Source: Campylobacter sp. 2014D-0216
GTDB lineage: Bacteria > Campylobacterota > Campylobacteria > Campylobacterales > Campylobacteraceae
NCBI RefSeq assembly: GCF_014931215.1
Contig: NZ_CP063089.1
Location: forward strand, 744,001 to 808,000
Reading direction: 5' to 3'
Length of the DNA stretch: 64,000 nucleotides
Shown here: piece by piece, positions 9,621-19,515 of the stretch
Position numbering within the stretch: the stretch's first letter is position 1
How the letters are laid out: every line of letters starts with the position of its first letter
The notes under the pieces: model-generated
The model's input: the letters and a program-made list of their open reading frames with translations, nothing else
The model's database searches: none
Told to the model about the DNA's origin: nothing
Made by a program: the position numbers and the translations under genes

Positions 9621-9853
9621 AGTATTATCTCATAATCTTCTATCACAGTATTTGCAAGTAATTCTTTGCACATTAAGTCTACTTGTTTTAAAACCTCTTC
9701 TTTATCTTCGCAAGCAATATCAAAACTAATTTGTTTTGAGGTTTTTACATTTGCAATATTATTAAAATCTAAAGAGTGTAAAGCTTTTTCTATAGCTTTA
9801 CCTTGAGGATCTAAAACCCCATTTTTCAGTGTAATGTTTACAGTTACTTTCAT
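9617..9853 (-). CDS. purS: Phosphoribosylformylglycinamidine synthase subunit PurS
   Basis: This 78-residue protein bridges PurL and PurQ in the FGAM synthase complex. The sequence has the PurS pattern VNITLKNGVLDPQGKAIEKAL at the N-terminus and ends VIEDYEI. It lies between purC (8-nt gap) and purQ (4-nt overlap), which supports the assignment. Confidence 0.94.
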   Translation of the reverse strand: MKVTVNITLKNGVLDPQGKAIEKALHSLDFNNIANVKTSKQISFDIACEDKEEVLKQVDLMCKELLANTVIEDYEIIL

Positions 9854-9861
9854 TATATTTC

Positions 9862-10575
9862 CTAACTTAAAATTCTTTTTAATACTTCTTCATATGCCAT
9901 TTTAACATTGCCCAAATCCTGTCTAAAACGGTCTTTATCTAATTTTTCATTGGTTTTGCTATCCCAAAATCTACAACTATCAGGACTGATTTCATCTGCT
10001 AAAATCATATTCCCTTCGCTATCGATGCCAAATTCTAATTTAAAATCAATCAGTCTCAATCCTTTTGCTTCAAAGAATTTAACTAAAATAGAATTAATAT
10101 GTCTTGCGGTGTTTTTGATTAATTCTAGGTCTTTTTCGCTTTTGACTAAATTTAAAATCAAGCAGTGTTCATCATTGATAATAGGATCACCTAAAGCATC
10201 ATCTTTATAGCAAAACTCAACTAAAGCAAAAGGCAAAACTGTTCCTTCTTTGATACCTAGTCTTTTGGTTAAAGATCCTGTTGCTACATTTCTAGTGATT
10301 ACTTCAATAGGTATAATATCGCATTTTTTAACGATTTGTTCTTTTTCGCCAATTGTTTCTATTAGATGGGTTTTAATGCCTTCTTTTTCTAAAAGATGAA
10401 AAATTTCAGTGCTAATTTTGCAGTTTAATGCACCTTTTCCTGCTTCATTACCTTTTTTTTCTGCATTAAAAGCAGTTAGATCATCTTTAAATTCAGTAAT
10501 GAGAATATTCTCATTATCTGTTTTAAACATTTTTTTACCTTTACCTTCGTATAAAAGTTCTAGTTTTGTTGCCAT
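9862..10575 (-). CDS. purC: SAICAR synthetase
   Basis: The 237-residue enzyme ligates aspartate to CAIR using ATP. Visible hallmarks are [11 protein letters not shown] near the start, [15 protein letters not shown] in the middle and [14 protein letters not shown] towards the end. It heads the purC-purS-purQ cluster and lies one nucleotide after ctpA. Confidence 0.97.
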   Translation of the reverse strand: MATKLELLYEGKGKKMFKTDNENILITEFKDDLTAFNAEKKGNEAGKGALNCKISTEIFHLLEKEGIKTHLIETIGEKEQIVKKCDIIPIEVITRNVATGSLTKRLGIKEGTVLPFALVEFCYKDDALGDPIINDEHCLILNLVKSEKDLELIKNTARHINSILVKFFEAKGLRLIDFKLEFGIDSEGNMILADEISPDSCRFWDSKTNEKLDKDRFRQDLGNVKMAYEEVLKRILS

Positions 10576-10576
10576 A

Positions 10577-11893
10577 TTAGTCTCCTTTTGTGATGTTTAG
10601 AATTTTGATCGCATCAATTGCTGTTTTTAATTGTATGTCATTTTGAATTTGCTCTTTGGTAATGATATTTTTATCTTCTTTAGTATTTTTTTTCTTTTCT
10701 TGGTGTCCTATTTTATCTAGTTCAGCTTGCAGGTGTTTTTTAAGGTCGCTTTCTTTGATTTCAAAACCTTGATTTTCTTCTTTGCTTACTTTACCTGGAA
10801 ATACTTCTATATCAGGACTAACCCCAACCGCTTGTATGGTTCTGCCGCTTGGTAAGTAGTATTTTGCAATGGTTAATCTTAATCCTTCTTTGCCTTTTTC
10901 ATCCATAGGTAAAATAAGTTGAACACTACCTTTACCAAAAGTTTTTTCTCCTATGATGATCGCACGTTTAAAGTCTTGAAGCGCACCGCTTACAATCTCA
11001 CTAGCGCTAGCACTACCGCCATTTACAAGCACTACTAAAGGTGCGTTGGTGATTTTTTTGCTAGGATTTGCTTTAAATTCTACATTTTCGCTTTCTATTT
11101 TGCCTTTTTGAGAAACAATCACGCCCTTATCAACAAAAAGATTAACCAAGCCAACTGCTTGATTTAAAATTCCACCTGGATTAGTTCTAAGATCAAGTAT
11201 AATTCCTTTTGCATTAGAGTGTTTTTTTATGGCCTTACCTGCTTCATCTACGACATTTTTGTCAAAATTGGTTACTCTTAAATAGAGTAGATTTTCATCT
11301 TCGATTAATTTAGCATAAACACTATCAACCTTGATGATATCTCTTTTTAAATTAACATCAAACGGCTTAAGGTCGCCTTTTCTATAAATAGTTAAAGTAA
11401 CTTTGGTTTTAGGCTCTCCACGCATTTTTGATACAGCTTCATTTAAAGTCATACCTAAAGTAGATTCATGGTTGATTCGCAAGATGATATCATCGGTTTT
11501 TATACCCGCTTTATCCGCTGGACTTCCTTCAATAGGAGCTACTACGGTGATTGCACCATCTTTTTGGGTGATAGTAAAACCAAGTCCACCAAATTCCCCG
11601 TTAGTTTGTTCTTTAAGTTCTTTATAGCCTTTTTCATCTAAAAAAGATGAGTGAGCATCCAAGTTGGTTAATAGGCCTGCTATAGACTTATCAACCAAAT
11701 CTGTATAATTTACATCATCAACATAATATTGCTCGATAATAGACATAGTTCTTGTGAGTTTTGATAAAGCTTCTATTTTCTTTTCTGCTTCACTTGGTGC
11801 AGGGTTTTTAGCCTGTAGATTGGTAAAAATAAAAGAAGCGGTTAATAGACTACAAAGACTTGCTGCAATAATAAGATTTCTTTTTGTCTTCAA
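10577..11893 (-). CDS. ctpA: C-terminal processing protease (S41)
   Basis: This 438-residue serine protease has an N-terminal signal/anchor (about 7-27), a PDZ domain (about 100-175) beginning FGGLGF, and the S41 core. The catalytic Ser is probably Ser296 in [10 protein letters not shown], with Lys321 in TFGKGSVQ. CTPs trim periplasmic proteins near their C-terminus. It appears to be the first gene of the minus-strand operon that continues through the pur genes. The intergenic region up to clpB should hold its promoter, but I could not single out one for this strand. Confidence 0.93.
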   Translation of the reverse strand: MKTKRNLIIAASLCSLLTASFIFTNLQAKNPAPSEAEKKIEALSKLTRTMSIIEQYYVDDVNYTDLVDKSIAGLLTNLDAHSSFLDEKGYKELKEQTNGEFGGLGFTITQKDGAITVVAPIEGSPADKAGIKTDDIILRINHESTLGMTLNEAVSKMRGEPKTKVTLTIYRKGDLKPFDVNLKRDIIKVDSVYAKLIEDENLLYLRVTNFDKNVVDEAGKAIKKHSNAKGIILDLRTNPGGILNQAVGLVNLFVDKGVIVSQKGKIESENVEFKANPSKKITNAPLVVLVNGGSASASEIVSGALQDFKRAIIIGEKTFGKGSVQLILPMDEKGKEGLRLTIAKYYLPSGRTIQAVGVSPDIEVFPGKVSKEENQGFEIKESDLKKHLQAELDKIGHQEKKKNTKEDKNIITKEQIQNDIQLKTAIDAIKILNITKGD

Positions 11894-12042
11894 AGGAAAA
11901 CTCCAAAATTAAATATATGAATTCATAAAAATAAATTATCTAATTTTATTGATTTTTGCTTAAAAAATCGTAAATATACCAAATATTTTTATGATATTAG
12001 TGTAATAATATAAAATAATATTTATAAAAATAACTAAATAAA

Positions 12043-12063
12043 CTTGACAATATAAGACTAAAG
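12043..12063. promoter_or_regulatory. HspR (HAIR-like) inverted repeat at the clpB promoter
   Basis: The sequence CTTGACA-N7-ACTAAAG matches the HAIR consensus CTTGAGT-N7-ACTCAAG at 11 of 14 positions with exact spacing. It lies on the -35 element of clpB. HspR represses clpB in Helicobacter and Campylobacter by binding such sites. The match is visible; binding here is inference. Confidence 0.65.
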
Positions 12064-12072
12064 TTATATAAT
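12044..12072 (+). promoter_or_regulatory. Sigma70 promoter of clpB
   Basis: TTGACA (12044-12049), 17-nt spacer, TATAAT (12067-12072). Transcription should start near 12079. A perfect -35 box is unusual for Campylobacter, whose sigma70 promoters normally lack one; here it doubles as half of the HspR-type repeat. Confidence 0.8.
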
Positions 12073-12103
12073 ATTTTTCATATAAAGTAATAAAGGAGTA
12101 ACA

Positions 12104-14677
12104 ATGGCAAATATACAAGATTTTTTAACAGACTCTATGCTTACTAATGTAGAAAGTGCGATTTCTTTGGCCATTCATTCTAAAAATAGCGAAATTAAAC
12201 CCTTACATTTGCTATGGGCTTTAAGTGTTGATAGTTCAAGTTTGCTAAATCAAGTTTTTAATAAATTAAATATTTCAAAAGAAGCTTTTGAATTAGAGGT
12301 AAAAAGCAAAATCGCTTCTCTTCCTACAAGCTCAAATGTTAATAAAGATAATATTAAATTTTCAAATGATTTTATTAATTCTTTAGAAAAAGCAAAGGGT
12401 TTGGCTTTAGAAAACAAAGATAGTTATTTAGCCGTAGATATGTGGCTTATTTCGGAAAGTTTTAATGAACCTATAAAGAGTATTTTGTCTAAGTTTGTGG
12501 ACTTGAATGAATTTAAAAAAGAATTAGAGTTGATACGATCGGGTGCTAAGATAGATACTAAAACAAGTGATGAGACTTTAGACTCTTTATCTAAATTTGG
12601 TATTGATTTAACTTTAAAAGCTTTAGATGGAGAGCTTGATCCAGTAATAGGTCGAGAAGAAGAAATTCAAAGATTAATGCAAATTTTAATAAGAAAAACA
12701 AAAAACAATCCCATCTTGCTTGGTGAACCTGGTGTGGGAAAAACTGCGGTGGTAGAGGCTTTAGCACAAAGAATAGTAAAAAAAGATGTTCCGACTTCTT
12801 TACAAAATAAAAAAGTTGTTGCACTAGACATGAGTGCTTTAATAGCCGGAGCAAAATATCGTGGCGAATTTGAAGATAGATTAAAGGCTGTGGTTAATGA
12901 AGTAACAAAGCATAAAAATATTATTTTATTTATTGATGAAATTCATACTATAGTAGGTGCTGGTGCAAATGAAGGCAGTATGGATGCGGCAAATATTTTA
13001 AAGCCTGCATTAGCAAGAGGTGAGCTTCATACCATAGGAGCTACTACCTTAAAAGAATATAGAAAATATTTTGAAAAAGATGCAGCTTTGCAAAGGAGAT
13101 TTCAGCCTGTAAATGTAGCCGAACCAAATGTAAATGAAGCTTTGGCTATGCTTAGAGGGATAAAAGAAAAACTAGAAATTCATCACAATGTAACCATCAA
13201 TGATAGTGCTTTAGTGGCTGCTGCAAAATTATCTAAACGCTATATCGCTAATAGATTTTTACCTGATAAAGCGATTGATTTGATCGATGAAGCTGCGGCT
13301 GAACTTAAAATGCAAATAGAAAGCGAGCCAAATTCATTAAGAAAAGTTAGAAAGCAAATTGAAAGTTTAGAAGTAGAAAATGAAGCTTTAAAAATGGAAA
13401 ACAATGAAGCTAATACAAAAAGACTAGAAGAAATTAAAAAAGAATTAGCAAATTTAAAAGAAGAGCAGATTAAGCTAAATACTCAGTTTGAGAATGAAAA
13501 GGCTGTTTTTAATGGCATTAGCTTAAAGAAAAAAGAAATTGACAGTTTGAAAAATGAAGCAAATTTTGCAAAAAACAAAGGTGATTTTCAAAAAGCAGCT
13601 GAGATAGAGTATGGTAAGATTTTAGAGTGTGAAAAGGAAGTTTTAAATTTAGAAGAAAAATGGAAGCAAATGACACAAGAAGGGGTTTTGCTTAAAAATC
13701 AAGTTGATGAGGATTTAGTAGCTGGAATTTTAAGCAAGTGGACAGGTATAAGTGTGCAAAAAATGCTTACTTCTGAAAAACAAAAGTATTTAAATATTCA
13801 AGAATATTTGCAAAAAAGTGTTATAGGTCAAGATGAGGCTTTAAGTGCCTTGGCTAGAGCTATTAAGCGCAATAAAGCAGGGTTGAATCAAGCTGGAAAA
13901 CCTATAGGAAGTTTTTTATTTTTAGGGCCAACTGGAGTGGGTAAGACAGAAAGTGCTAAAGCCTTGGCTCAATTTTTATTTGATGATGAAAAGGCTATGG
14001 TGCGTTTTGATATGAGTGAATTTATGGAAAAACATAGCGTATCAAGACTTTTAGGAGCACCTCCTGGATATATAGGACATGAAGAGGGTGGGGAATTAAC
14101 CGAAGCAGTAAGAAGAAAACCTTATAGTGTGATTTTGTTTGATGAAGTGGAAAAAGCACATAAAGATGTATTTAATATACTTTTGGGAATTTTAGATGAT
14201 GGTAGAGCTACAGATAGCAAAGGTGTTACGGTTGATTTTACTAATACTATTATTATTTTAACTTCTAATATTGGTGCTAATTTTATTATGGAGCTTAAAG
14301 GAGACGAAAGAGATAAGGCGATCAAAGAAGCACTTAGAGGATTTTTTAAGCCTGAATTTTTAAATCGTTTAGATGATATTATTACGTTTAATCCTTTAGG
14401 AGAGAGCGAGGCGGTTAAAATAGTTAAACTATTATTTAATACCCTGCAAAAAACTCTTGCAAACAGAGGTATTCAGTCGAATTTGAGTGATGAGGCAGCT
14501 AGTTTGATTGCAAAGATTGGTTTTGATGTAGATTTTGGTGCAAGGCCATTAAAAAGAGCTTTATATGATATGGTTGAGGATAAACTAAGCGATATGATTT
14601 TATCTGATGAATTAAATGAAAATGAAACCATTTTTATAGACTCAAAAGATGATTCTATTGTAATTACAAAAAAATAA
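12104..14677 (+). CDS. clpB: ClpB disaggregase
   Basis: The 857-residue AAA+ chaperone resolubilises aggregates together with DnaK. Order of parts: N-domain (1-145), first AAA with GEPGVGKT (207-214), long coiled-coil middle domain (about 400-525), and second AAA with GPTGVGKT (608-615). The middle domain separates it from ClpA and ClpX types. The start ATG follows GGAG. It is a single-gene unit: promoter with HspR-type site upstream and a strong hairpin immediately downstream. Confidence 0.97.
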   Translation: MANIQDFLTDSMLTNVESAISLAIHSKNSEIKPLHLLWALSVDSSSLLNQVFNKLNISKEAFELEVKSKIASLPTSSNVNKDNIKFSNDFINSLEKAKGLALENKDSYLAVDMWLISESFNEPIKSILSKFVDLNEFKKELELIRSGAKIDTKTSDETLDSLSKFGIDLTLKALDGELDPVIGREEEIQRLMQILIRKTKNNPILLGEPGVGKTAVVEALAQRIVKKDVPTSLQNKKVVALDMSALIAGAKYRGEFEDRLKAVVNEVTKHKNIILFIDEIHTIVGAGANEGSMDAANILKPALARGELHTIGATTLKEYRKYFEKDAALQRRFQPVNVAEPNVNEALAMLRGIKEKLEIHHNVTINDSALVAAAKLSKRYIANRFLPDKAIDLIDEAAAELKMQIESEPNSLRKVRKQIESLEVENEALKMENNEANTKRLEEIKKELANLKEEQIKLNTQFENEKAVFNGISLKKKEIDSLKNEANFAKNKGDFQKAAEIEYGKILECEKEVLNLEEKWKQMTQEGVLLKNQVDEDLVAGILSKWTGISVQKMLTSEKQKYLNIQEYLQKSVIGQDEALSALARAIKRNKAGLNQAGKPIGSFLFLGPTGVGKTESAKALAQFLFDDEKAMVRFDMSEFMEKHSVSRLLGAPPGYIGHEEGGELTEAVRRKPYSVILFDEVEKAHKDVFNILLGILDDGRATDSKGVTVDFTNTIIILTSNIGANFIMELKGDERDKAIKEALRGFFKPEFLNRLDDIITFNPLGESEAVKIVKLLFNTLQKTLANRGIQSNLSDEAASLIAKIGFDVDFGARPLKRALYDMVEDKLSDMILSDELNENETIFIDSKDDSIVITKK

Positions 14678-14699
14678 GCAAGTTTATACTTGCTTATTT
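14672..14699 (+). terminator. clpB terminator
   Basis: A perfect 11-bp stem AAATAAGCAAG / CTTGCTTATTT with loop TTTATA. It begins in the last codons of clpB and includes the stop codon in its 5' arm. Confidence 0.8.
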
Positions 14700-14836
14700 A
14701 GAGTAAATTTCTCCTATTAACATTAAATTGTAAACATTTTGTATTTTTGTTTAATAAATTATTATTTTTTTATCTATTCTTAACAATAAATATTTTAAAA
14801 TCTTTAATGATATTTTTAAAAATTAAGGAACAACAA

Positions 14837-15976
14837 ATGAGTGATTTGGATATTTTTAATCGCCGTTTAGATGCATTAGAAAAACTTCCTCTTTTGAAAA
14901 ATGAGATTTCTATCTCTAAAGCCTTAGAACAATCAGGCTTTTCAAGAAGAGATTTTATGAAATGGGCTAGTGCGATGACTGCATTTTTAGCATTGCCTGC
15001 TAGCTTTACACCTGTAGTTGCAAGAGCTGCTGAGCTTAGCGATAGACTTCCGGTGATTTGGCTTCATATGGCTGAATGTACAGGCTGTTCTGAGAGTTTG
15101 TTAAGAAGTGATGCGCCTACAATCGATAGTTTGATTTTTGATCATATTTCTTTAGAATATCATGAAACTATAATGGGTGCAGCAGGTTGGCAAGCAGAGC
15201 ATAACCTTGAATCTGCCATGGAAAAATACAAAGGTAGATATATCTTAATGGTAGAAGGTGGTATACCAACAGGTAATACAGAGCACTTTTTAACTATAGG
15301 ACCGCATGGTAAAACAGGAAAGCAAATAGCACAACAAGCCTGTGATAATGCTTTGGCTATTTTTGCTATAGGAACTTGTTCGGCTTTTGGTGGTATTCAA
15401 GCTGCAAGACCTAACCCGAGTAATGCAGTTAGTTTAAGTAAAGTTACAAACAAAACAGTGATCAATGTTCCAGGTTGTCCTCCAAGCGAGAAAAACATCA
15501 TTGGTAATGTGATTCATTATATACTTTATCAAACATTACCAGCACTTGATGCTTATAATAGACCAAAATGGGCTTACGCTTTAAGAATTCATGATCTTTG
15601 TGAAAGAAGAGGGCGTTTTGATGCGGGTGAGTTTGTGCAACAATTTGGTGATGAGGGTGCAAAAAAAGGATATTGTTTATATAAGGTAGGTTGTAAAGGA
15701 CCTTATACATTTAACAATTGCTCTAAAGAAAGATTTAATCAGCACACTTCTTGGCCGGTGCAAGCTGGGCATGGCTGTATAGGTTGTTCTGAACCTGATT
15801 TTTGGGATACTATGGGGCCTTTTGAAGAGGTAATGGCAGGAAGATTATTTGATACTGTTTATGGTTTGGGTGCAGATAGTATTTCAGATAAAATCGGTAT
15901 AGGTGTGCTTTGTGTAACAGGCGTTGCTGTTGCTGCGCATGCTGTGATTGCTTCATTAGAAAAGAATAAGGATTAA
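14837..15976 (+). CDS. hydA: [NiFe] uptake hydrogenase small subunit
   Basis: The 379-residue FeS subunit passes electrons from the NiFe site to cytochrome b. I place the start at ATG 14837 behind AAGGA, not at an upstream in-frame TTG. The twin-arginine signal SRRDFMKW (36-43) is followed by a hydrophobic stretch and a likely cleavage at VARA (61-64), so the folded HydAB dimer is exported through Tat. Proximal-cluster cysteines are in ECTGCSE (Cys81, Cys84). Later cysteine groups (GHGCIGCSEPDFWD) bind the other clusters. It is first of hydABCD. Confidence 0.97.
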   Translation: MSDLDIFNRRLDALEKLPLLKNEISISKALEQSGFSRRDFMKWASAMTAFLALPASFTPVVARAAELSDRLPVIWLHMAECTGCSESLLRSDAPTIDSLIFDHISLEYHETIMGAAGWQAEHNLESAMEKYKGRYILMVEGGIPTGNTEHFLTIGPHGKTGKQIAQQACDNALAIFAIGTCSAFGGIQAARPNPSNAVSLSKVTNKTVINVPGCPPSEKNIIGNVIHYILYQTLPALDAYNRPKWAYALRIHDLCERRGRFDAGEFVQQFGDEGAKKGYCLYKVGCKGPYTFNNCSKERFNQHTSWPVQAGHGCIGCSEPDFWDTMGPFEEVMAGRLFDTVYGLGADSISDKIGIGVLCVTGVAVAAHAVIASLEKNKD

Positions 15977-15978
15977 GA

Positions 15979-17694
15979 ATGTCAAAAAGAATTATTATAG
16001 ATCCACTTACTAGAATAGAAGGACACTTAAGAGTTGAAGTAGTGGTTGATGAAAACAATGTCATCAAGGAAGCATATTCAGGATCAACTCTATGGAGAGG
16101 TTTGGAAACAATTGTTAAGGGGCGTGATCCAAGAGATGCGGGCTTTTTAACTCAAAGAATTTGTGGGGTTTGTACTTTTTCACATTATAGAGCAGGGATT
16201 ATAGCGGTAGAAAATGCTTTAGGTATTACTCCGCCATTAAATGCAGTTTTAACTAGAACTTTAATGAATGCAGCTTTGTATATGCATGATCACCCTGTAC
16301 ATTTTTATCAACTGCATGGGCTTGATTTTGTTGATGTTGTAAGTGCTTTAAGCGCTGATGTAAAAAAAGCAAGTGATGAAGCGTTCAAATACACTGATGT
16401 GCCTTATGCAGCAGGTGCAGATAAGCTTTTAGAAGTACAGCAAAGATTAAAAGCTTTTGTAGATAAAGGTAACCTTGGGCCATTTGCAAATGCTTATTAT
16501 GGACACGCAACTTACCGCTTTACTCCTGAGCAAAATCTTATCGCACTTTCGCATTATTTAGAATGTTTAAGAATTCAAAGAACAATTGCCCAAGCAATGG
16601 CAATTTTTGGTGCAAAAAATCCTCACCCTCAAAGCTTAACAGTCGGTGGTGTGACTTGTGTTATGGATCTTTTAAACCCTTCAAGAATGGCTGAGTATAT
16701 GACTAAATTCCAAGAAGTGGCTGATTTTATTAATCGTGCTTATTATCCGGATTTAATCATGGCAGCAAAAGCTTATTCTAAAGAAGCGAGTGTTTTAAAT
16801 GATGTGGGCGTTAATAACTTTTACACCGAAAGAGAATTCCAAGTTTCAAGTGATGAATGGTTGTTTGAAGGCGGTATTATTAGAAATGGTGATTTGAGTA
16901 AGGTGGAAGAAGTAGATGAAGCTAAAATCACTGAAGAAGCTACAAGAGCTTGGTATGCAGACAATGAAGCCTTACATCCTTATGATGGTAAAACAAATCC
17001 AAATTATACTGGCTTAGTTGATGGCGAAAGTATTGATGATAAAGGCAATATGGTTCATAGTAAAGTGTTTGATACTAAGGGCAAATACAGCTGGATTAAA
17101 GCTCCAAGATATGAAAACTTGCCTATGCAAGTTGGACCATTGGCTAACATTTTAGTGAATTATGCTAAGGGTAATCAAATTGTTGTAGAAGCAGTTGATT
17201 CATTCTTAAAAGCAACTAACTTACCAGTTCAAGCACTCATGAGTACTTTAGGAAGAACGGGTGCTAGAGCGATTGAAGCAAAAATCATTGCAGATCACGG
17301 TTTAAAAGCATTTAATTCTTTGGTTGAAAATTTAAAAACAGATGAAAGCACTTGTGCTACTTATGTGATCGATAAAAACAAAGAGTATAAAGGTAGATTT
17401 ATGGGAAGTGCGCCTCGTGGTGCATTAAGCCATTGGTGTAGAATTAAAAATGGTGTAATTGAAAATTGGCAAGCAGTGGTGCCTTCTACTTGGAATGCAA
17501 GTCCAAAAGATGCAAATGGAGTAGGTGGGAGCTATGAGCAATGTCTTATTGGTATGAAACTAGCTGATGTTAAACAACCTTTAGAAGTTATAAGAGCAAT
17601 CCACTCTTATGATCCTTGTATTGCATGTGCTGTGCATGTGATGGATACTAAAGGTAATAATCTTAGCGAGTATAAAGTAAATGTAAATTTATAA
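15979..17694 (+). CDS. hydB: [NiFe] uptake hydrogenase large subunit
   Basis: The 571-residue catalytic subunit oxidises H2 in the periplasm. Nickel ligands are in RICGVC (Cys62, Cys65) and DPCIACAVH (Cys547, Cys550). The 18 residues after His553 (starting VMD) are the C-terminal tail expected to be removed by HydD after nickel insertion. It has no signal of its own and would be carried out with HydA. It lies 2 nt after hydA. Confidence 0.97.
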   Translation: MSKRIIIDPLTRIEGHLRVEVVVDENNVIKEAYSGSTLWRGLETIVKGRDPRDAGFLTQRICGVCTFSHYRAGIIAVENALGITPPLNAVLTRTLMNAALYMHDHPVHFYQLHGLDFVDVVSALSADVKKASDEAFKYTDVPYAAGADKLLEVQQRLKAFVDKGNLGPFANAYYGHATYRFTPEQNLIALSHYLECLRIQRTIAQAMAIFGAKNPHPQSLTVGGVTCVMDLLNPSRMAEYMTKFQEVADFINRAYYPDLIMAAKAYSKEASVLNDVGVNNFYTEREFQVSSDEWLFEGGIIRNGDLSKVEEVDEAKITEEATRAWYADNEALHPYDGKTNPNYTGLVDGESIDDKGNMVHSKVFDTKGKYSWIKAPRYENLPMQVGPLANILVNYAKGNQIVVEAVDSFLKATNLPVQALMSTLGRTGARAIEAKIIADHGLKAFNSLVENLKTDESTCATYVIDKNKEYKGRFMGSAPRGALSHWCRIKNGVIENWQAVVPSTWNASPKDANGVGGSYEQCLIGMKLADVKQPLEVIRAIHSYDPCIACAVHVMDTKGNNLSEYKVNVNL

Positions 17695-17709
17695 GGAAAG
17701 GACTTTAGT

Positions 17710-18402
17710 ATGGATTCTAAACATTCCTTAAAATCAAATAGAAAGGCCGAGTATGAATTTAGCATCGGTCTTCGTTTTACGCATTGGTTAAGAGCGATTG
17801 CGATCGTGATTTTAGTGGGAACTGGATATTACATTTCTTATGTGTTTCAAGCTCCTTCTATTTCATCTGAGCCAACTTTATTCATGCAAGCAAAATACCG
17901 TATGGTGCACCAAATTTTTGGTTTTATTATGATAGCTTGTGTGCTTTTTAAGACGTATTTGTTCTTTTTTGATCCAAAAAGTGCAAATGAAAGAAGAAGT
18001 ATTAAAGATATTTTTAATGTAAAATTATGGATAGAGCAAATTAAATTTTATATTTTCTTAGGAAAACATCCTCATTTACAAGGCGTGTATAATCCTTTGC
18101 AATTTGCGACTTACTTTTTCTTTTATCTTGTAATGTTTGGGCTGATTTTAACCGGTTTGATTCTTTATATGCATGTGTATCATGAGGGTTTGGGTGGATT
18201 TTTATATGACATTTTAAGACCTGTTGAAGTAATGTTGGGTGGTTTAGCTGATGTTAGAACCTATCATAGAATTTTAATGTGGGTTGTGTTGATTTTTGTG
18301 CCAGTGCATATTTATATGGCTGTATTTAACTCGGTTAAAGGTAAAGATGGTGCTTTAGATGCTATCTTTAGTGGTTATAAATTTGTAAGAGAAAATCATT
18401 GA
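17710..18402 (+). CDS. hydC: Hydrogenase cytochrome b subunit
   Basis: This 230-residue integral membrane di-heme cytochrome b has about four TM helices and anchors HydAB to the inner membrane, passing electrons to menaquinone. Candidate heme histidines are in RFTHWLR, YRMVHQIFG, YMHVYHEG and the final pair YHRILMWVVLIFVPVHIY. It lies 15 nt after hydB and overlaps hydD by 4 nt. Confidence 0.95.
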   Translation: MDSKHSLKSNRKAEYEFSIGLRFTHWLRAIAIVILVGTGYYISYVFQAPSISSEPTLFMQAKYRMVHQIFGFIMIACVLFKTYLFFFDPKSANERRSIKDIFNVKLWIEQIKFYIFLGKHPHLQGVYNPLQFATYFFFYLVMFGLILTGLILYMHVYHEGLGGFLYDILRPVEVMLGGLADVRTYHRILMWVVLIFVPVHIYMAVFNSVKGKDGALDAIFSGYKFVRENH

Positions 18403-18932
18403 AACTTTTAGTTTTAGGCATTGGTAATATCATGTTTGCAGATGAGGGCTTAGGCGTTCATCTTTGCAAACTTTTAGAAAAAAACTACAGATTTTATCAT
18501 GAAAAGGATTCGGTAAGTTTTGTAGATGGTGGAACATTGGCTTTACAACTTAGTTATATCATCGCTGATTATGATGAAATGGTTGTGATTGATTGTATAG
18601 CAGCAGATGATGCTAAAATCGGAGATATATTTTTCTTTCCTTATGATGCAATGCCAAAAAAAGTAAATTGGAGTGGTAGTGCGCATGAAGTTGAAATGCT
18701 ACAAACTTTACAGTATATGGAGCTTATGGGGGACTTGCCTAAAACTCAAATTTTAGCTTGTGTGCCAAAACGTATAGAACCCTTAAGTTTTGAGCTTTCC
18801 AAAGAAGTCTTGGCTGCTTTAGAAAAAATGGAGAAAATTTTACTTGATTTTTTAGAGAAAAAAGGCTTCACTTATGAGAGAATTGCAAACCATGATATAC
18901 AAGAGCTTGCTTTAAGCTCTTATAAAAACTAG
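18399..18932 (+). CDS. hydD: Hydrogenase maturation endopeptidase
   Basis: The 177-residue HybD/HyaD-type protease cuts the C-terminal tail of the large subunit once nickel is bound. The N-terminus GIGNIMFADEGLGVH is diagnostic. Expected nickel-sensing residues are Glu16, Asp65 (VVIDC) and His96 (GSAHEVE). It is the last gene of hydABCD, and a terminator follows the stop directly. The final codons contain an 8-bp inverted repeat (AAGAGCTT / AAGCTCTT, 18901-18921). Confidence 0.94.
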   Translation: MKLLVLGIGNIMFADEGLGVHLCKLLEKNYRFYHEKDSVSFVDGGTLALQLSYIIADYDEMVVIDCIAADDAKIGDIFFFPYDAMPKKVNWSGSAHEVEMLQTLQYMELMGDLPKTQILACVPKRIEPLSFELSKEVLAALEKMEKILLDFLEKKGFTYERIANHDIQELALSSYKN

Positions 18933-18957
18933 ACTAAGTTTTGCTTAGTCTTTAGTT
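18931..18957. terminator. Terminator after hydABCD
   Basis: An 8-bp stem AGACTAAG / CTTAGTCT with loop TTTTG, followed on the + strand by TTAGTTTT. It starts inside the hydD stop region and separates hydD from the convergent PepSY-like gene. Confidence 0.75.
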
Positions 18958-18960
18958 TTA

Positions 18961-19383
18961 TTAATCATCAAATTTTTGTCCTAAGAAATTTCCATTCATA
19001 TCAGTATAAATTTCCATCATATTGTTGAGTTTAAATTTATAACCTTGAATTTCTTTCTCAACTTTGATTACGCTTGCGTTTGGGTGCATTTTTTTAATTG
19101 TTGCTAAAACATTTGGACTTAAAAATGATGTGTCAATTGGTCTATATTTTGCATCAATTTCTTTCCAATCACCATTTGTGAAAAACTCAAGTTCTGTGCC
19201 ATTATCAAGGTATACATCAAAACTATCAATATCTTGTTTTACTAAAGCGATATTAGAGCCTGTAAAGTGTTTTTGTATGAAGTTTTTAGAGTTTGCTGGT
19301 AGAGCGTTAACACCTACAACAATATCTTTAGCAAAAACACAACTTGCTAGGGCTAATGTTGTTAAAGCTATTTTTAATTTCAT
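18961..19383 (-). CDS. Periplasmic PepSY-like (DUF2874-type) protein, paralogue 1
   Basis: The 140-residue exported protein has a signal peptide of about 18 residues ending CVFA. Two similar units of about 60 residues follow, each with the pattern of a short helix, then strands such as YDVYLDNGTELEFFTNGDWKEID, typical of small PepSY-like repeats. It is clearly paralogous to 31162-31572: same layout, PNxxVIKVEKEI / PNTAIIEIERKI, and the same C-terminal QKFDD. Its promoter shares a direct-repeat element with that paralogue. The molecular function is unknown. Confidence 0.75.
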   Translation of the reverse strand: MKLKIALTTLALASCVFAKDIVVGVNALPANSKNFIQKHFTGSNIALVKQDIDSFDVYLDNGTELEFFTNGDWKEIDAKYRPIDTSFLSPNVLATIKKMHPNASVIKVEKEIQGYKFKLNNMMEIYTDMNGNFLGQKFDD

Positions 19384-19414
19384 TTTTTATCCTTTAAATT
19401 GAATTGTTTGTGAA

Positions 19415-19446
19415 ATCATAATAATATTAAGTGAATTTTGTGTGAA
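19415..19446 (-). promoter_or_regulatory. Direct-repeat operator and -10 of PepSY-like gene 1
   Basis: Read on the minus strand, TTCAC-ACAAAA-TTCAC (19431-19446) is followed after exactly 10 nt by TATGAT (19415-19420). The repeat with 6-nt spacing is what I recall for the DccR response regulator of C. jejuni. The paralogue at 31162 has the same arrangement. Confidence 0.6.
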
Positions 19447-19483
19447 CTTTGTTTTTTTAAAAAAAATAGCAAGTATTTAATTG

Positions 19484-19489
19484 TATAAT
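19484..19489 (+). promoter_or_regulatory. -10 element of the gltX operon
   Basis: TTGTATAATG upstream of gltX gives a good Campylobacter sigma70 -10 (TATAAT), with AT-rich DNA but no -35 box. Transcription would start near 19496, about 20 nt before the gltX ATG. Confidence 0.6.
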
Positions 19490-19515
19490 GATAAAAAAGT
19501 TTTAAAGGATAGATA

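Noticed and set aside
12591..12854. 87-codon frame opposite clpB
   Set aside because: It lies over the conserved first AAA module of ClpB and reads as Leu/Phe/His-rich non-protein sequence.
18901..18921. Inverted repeat AAGAGCTT/AAGCTCTT as a separate terminator
   Set aside because: It is within the hydD coding end and just before a clearer hairpin; likely a by-product of Leu/Ser codons.
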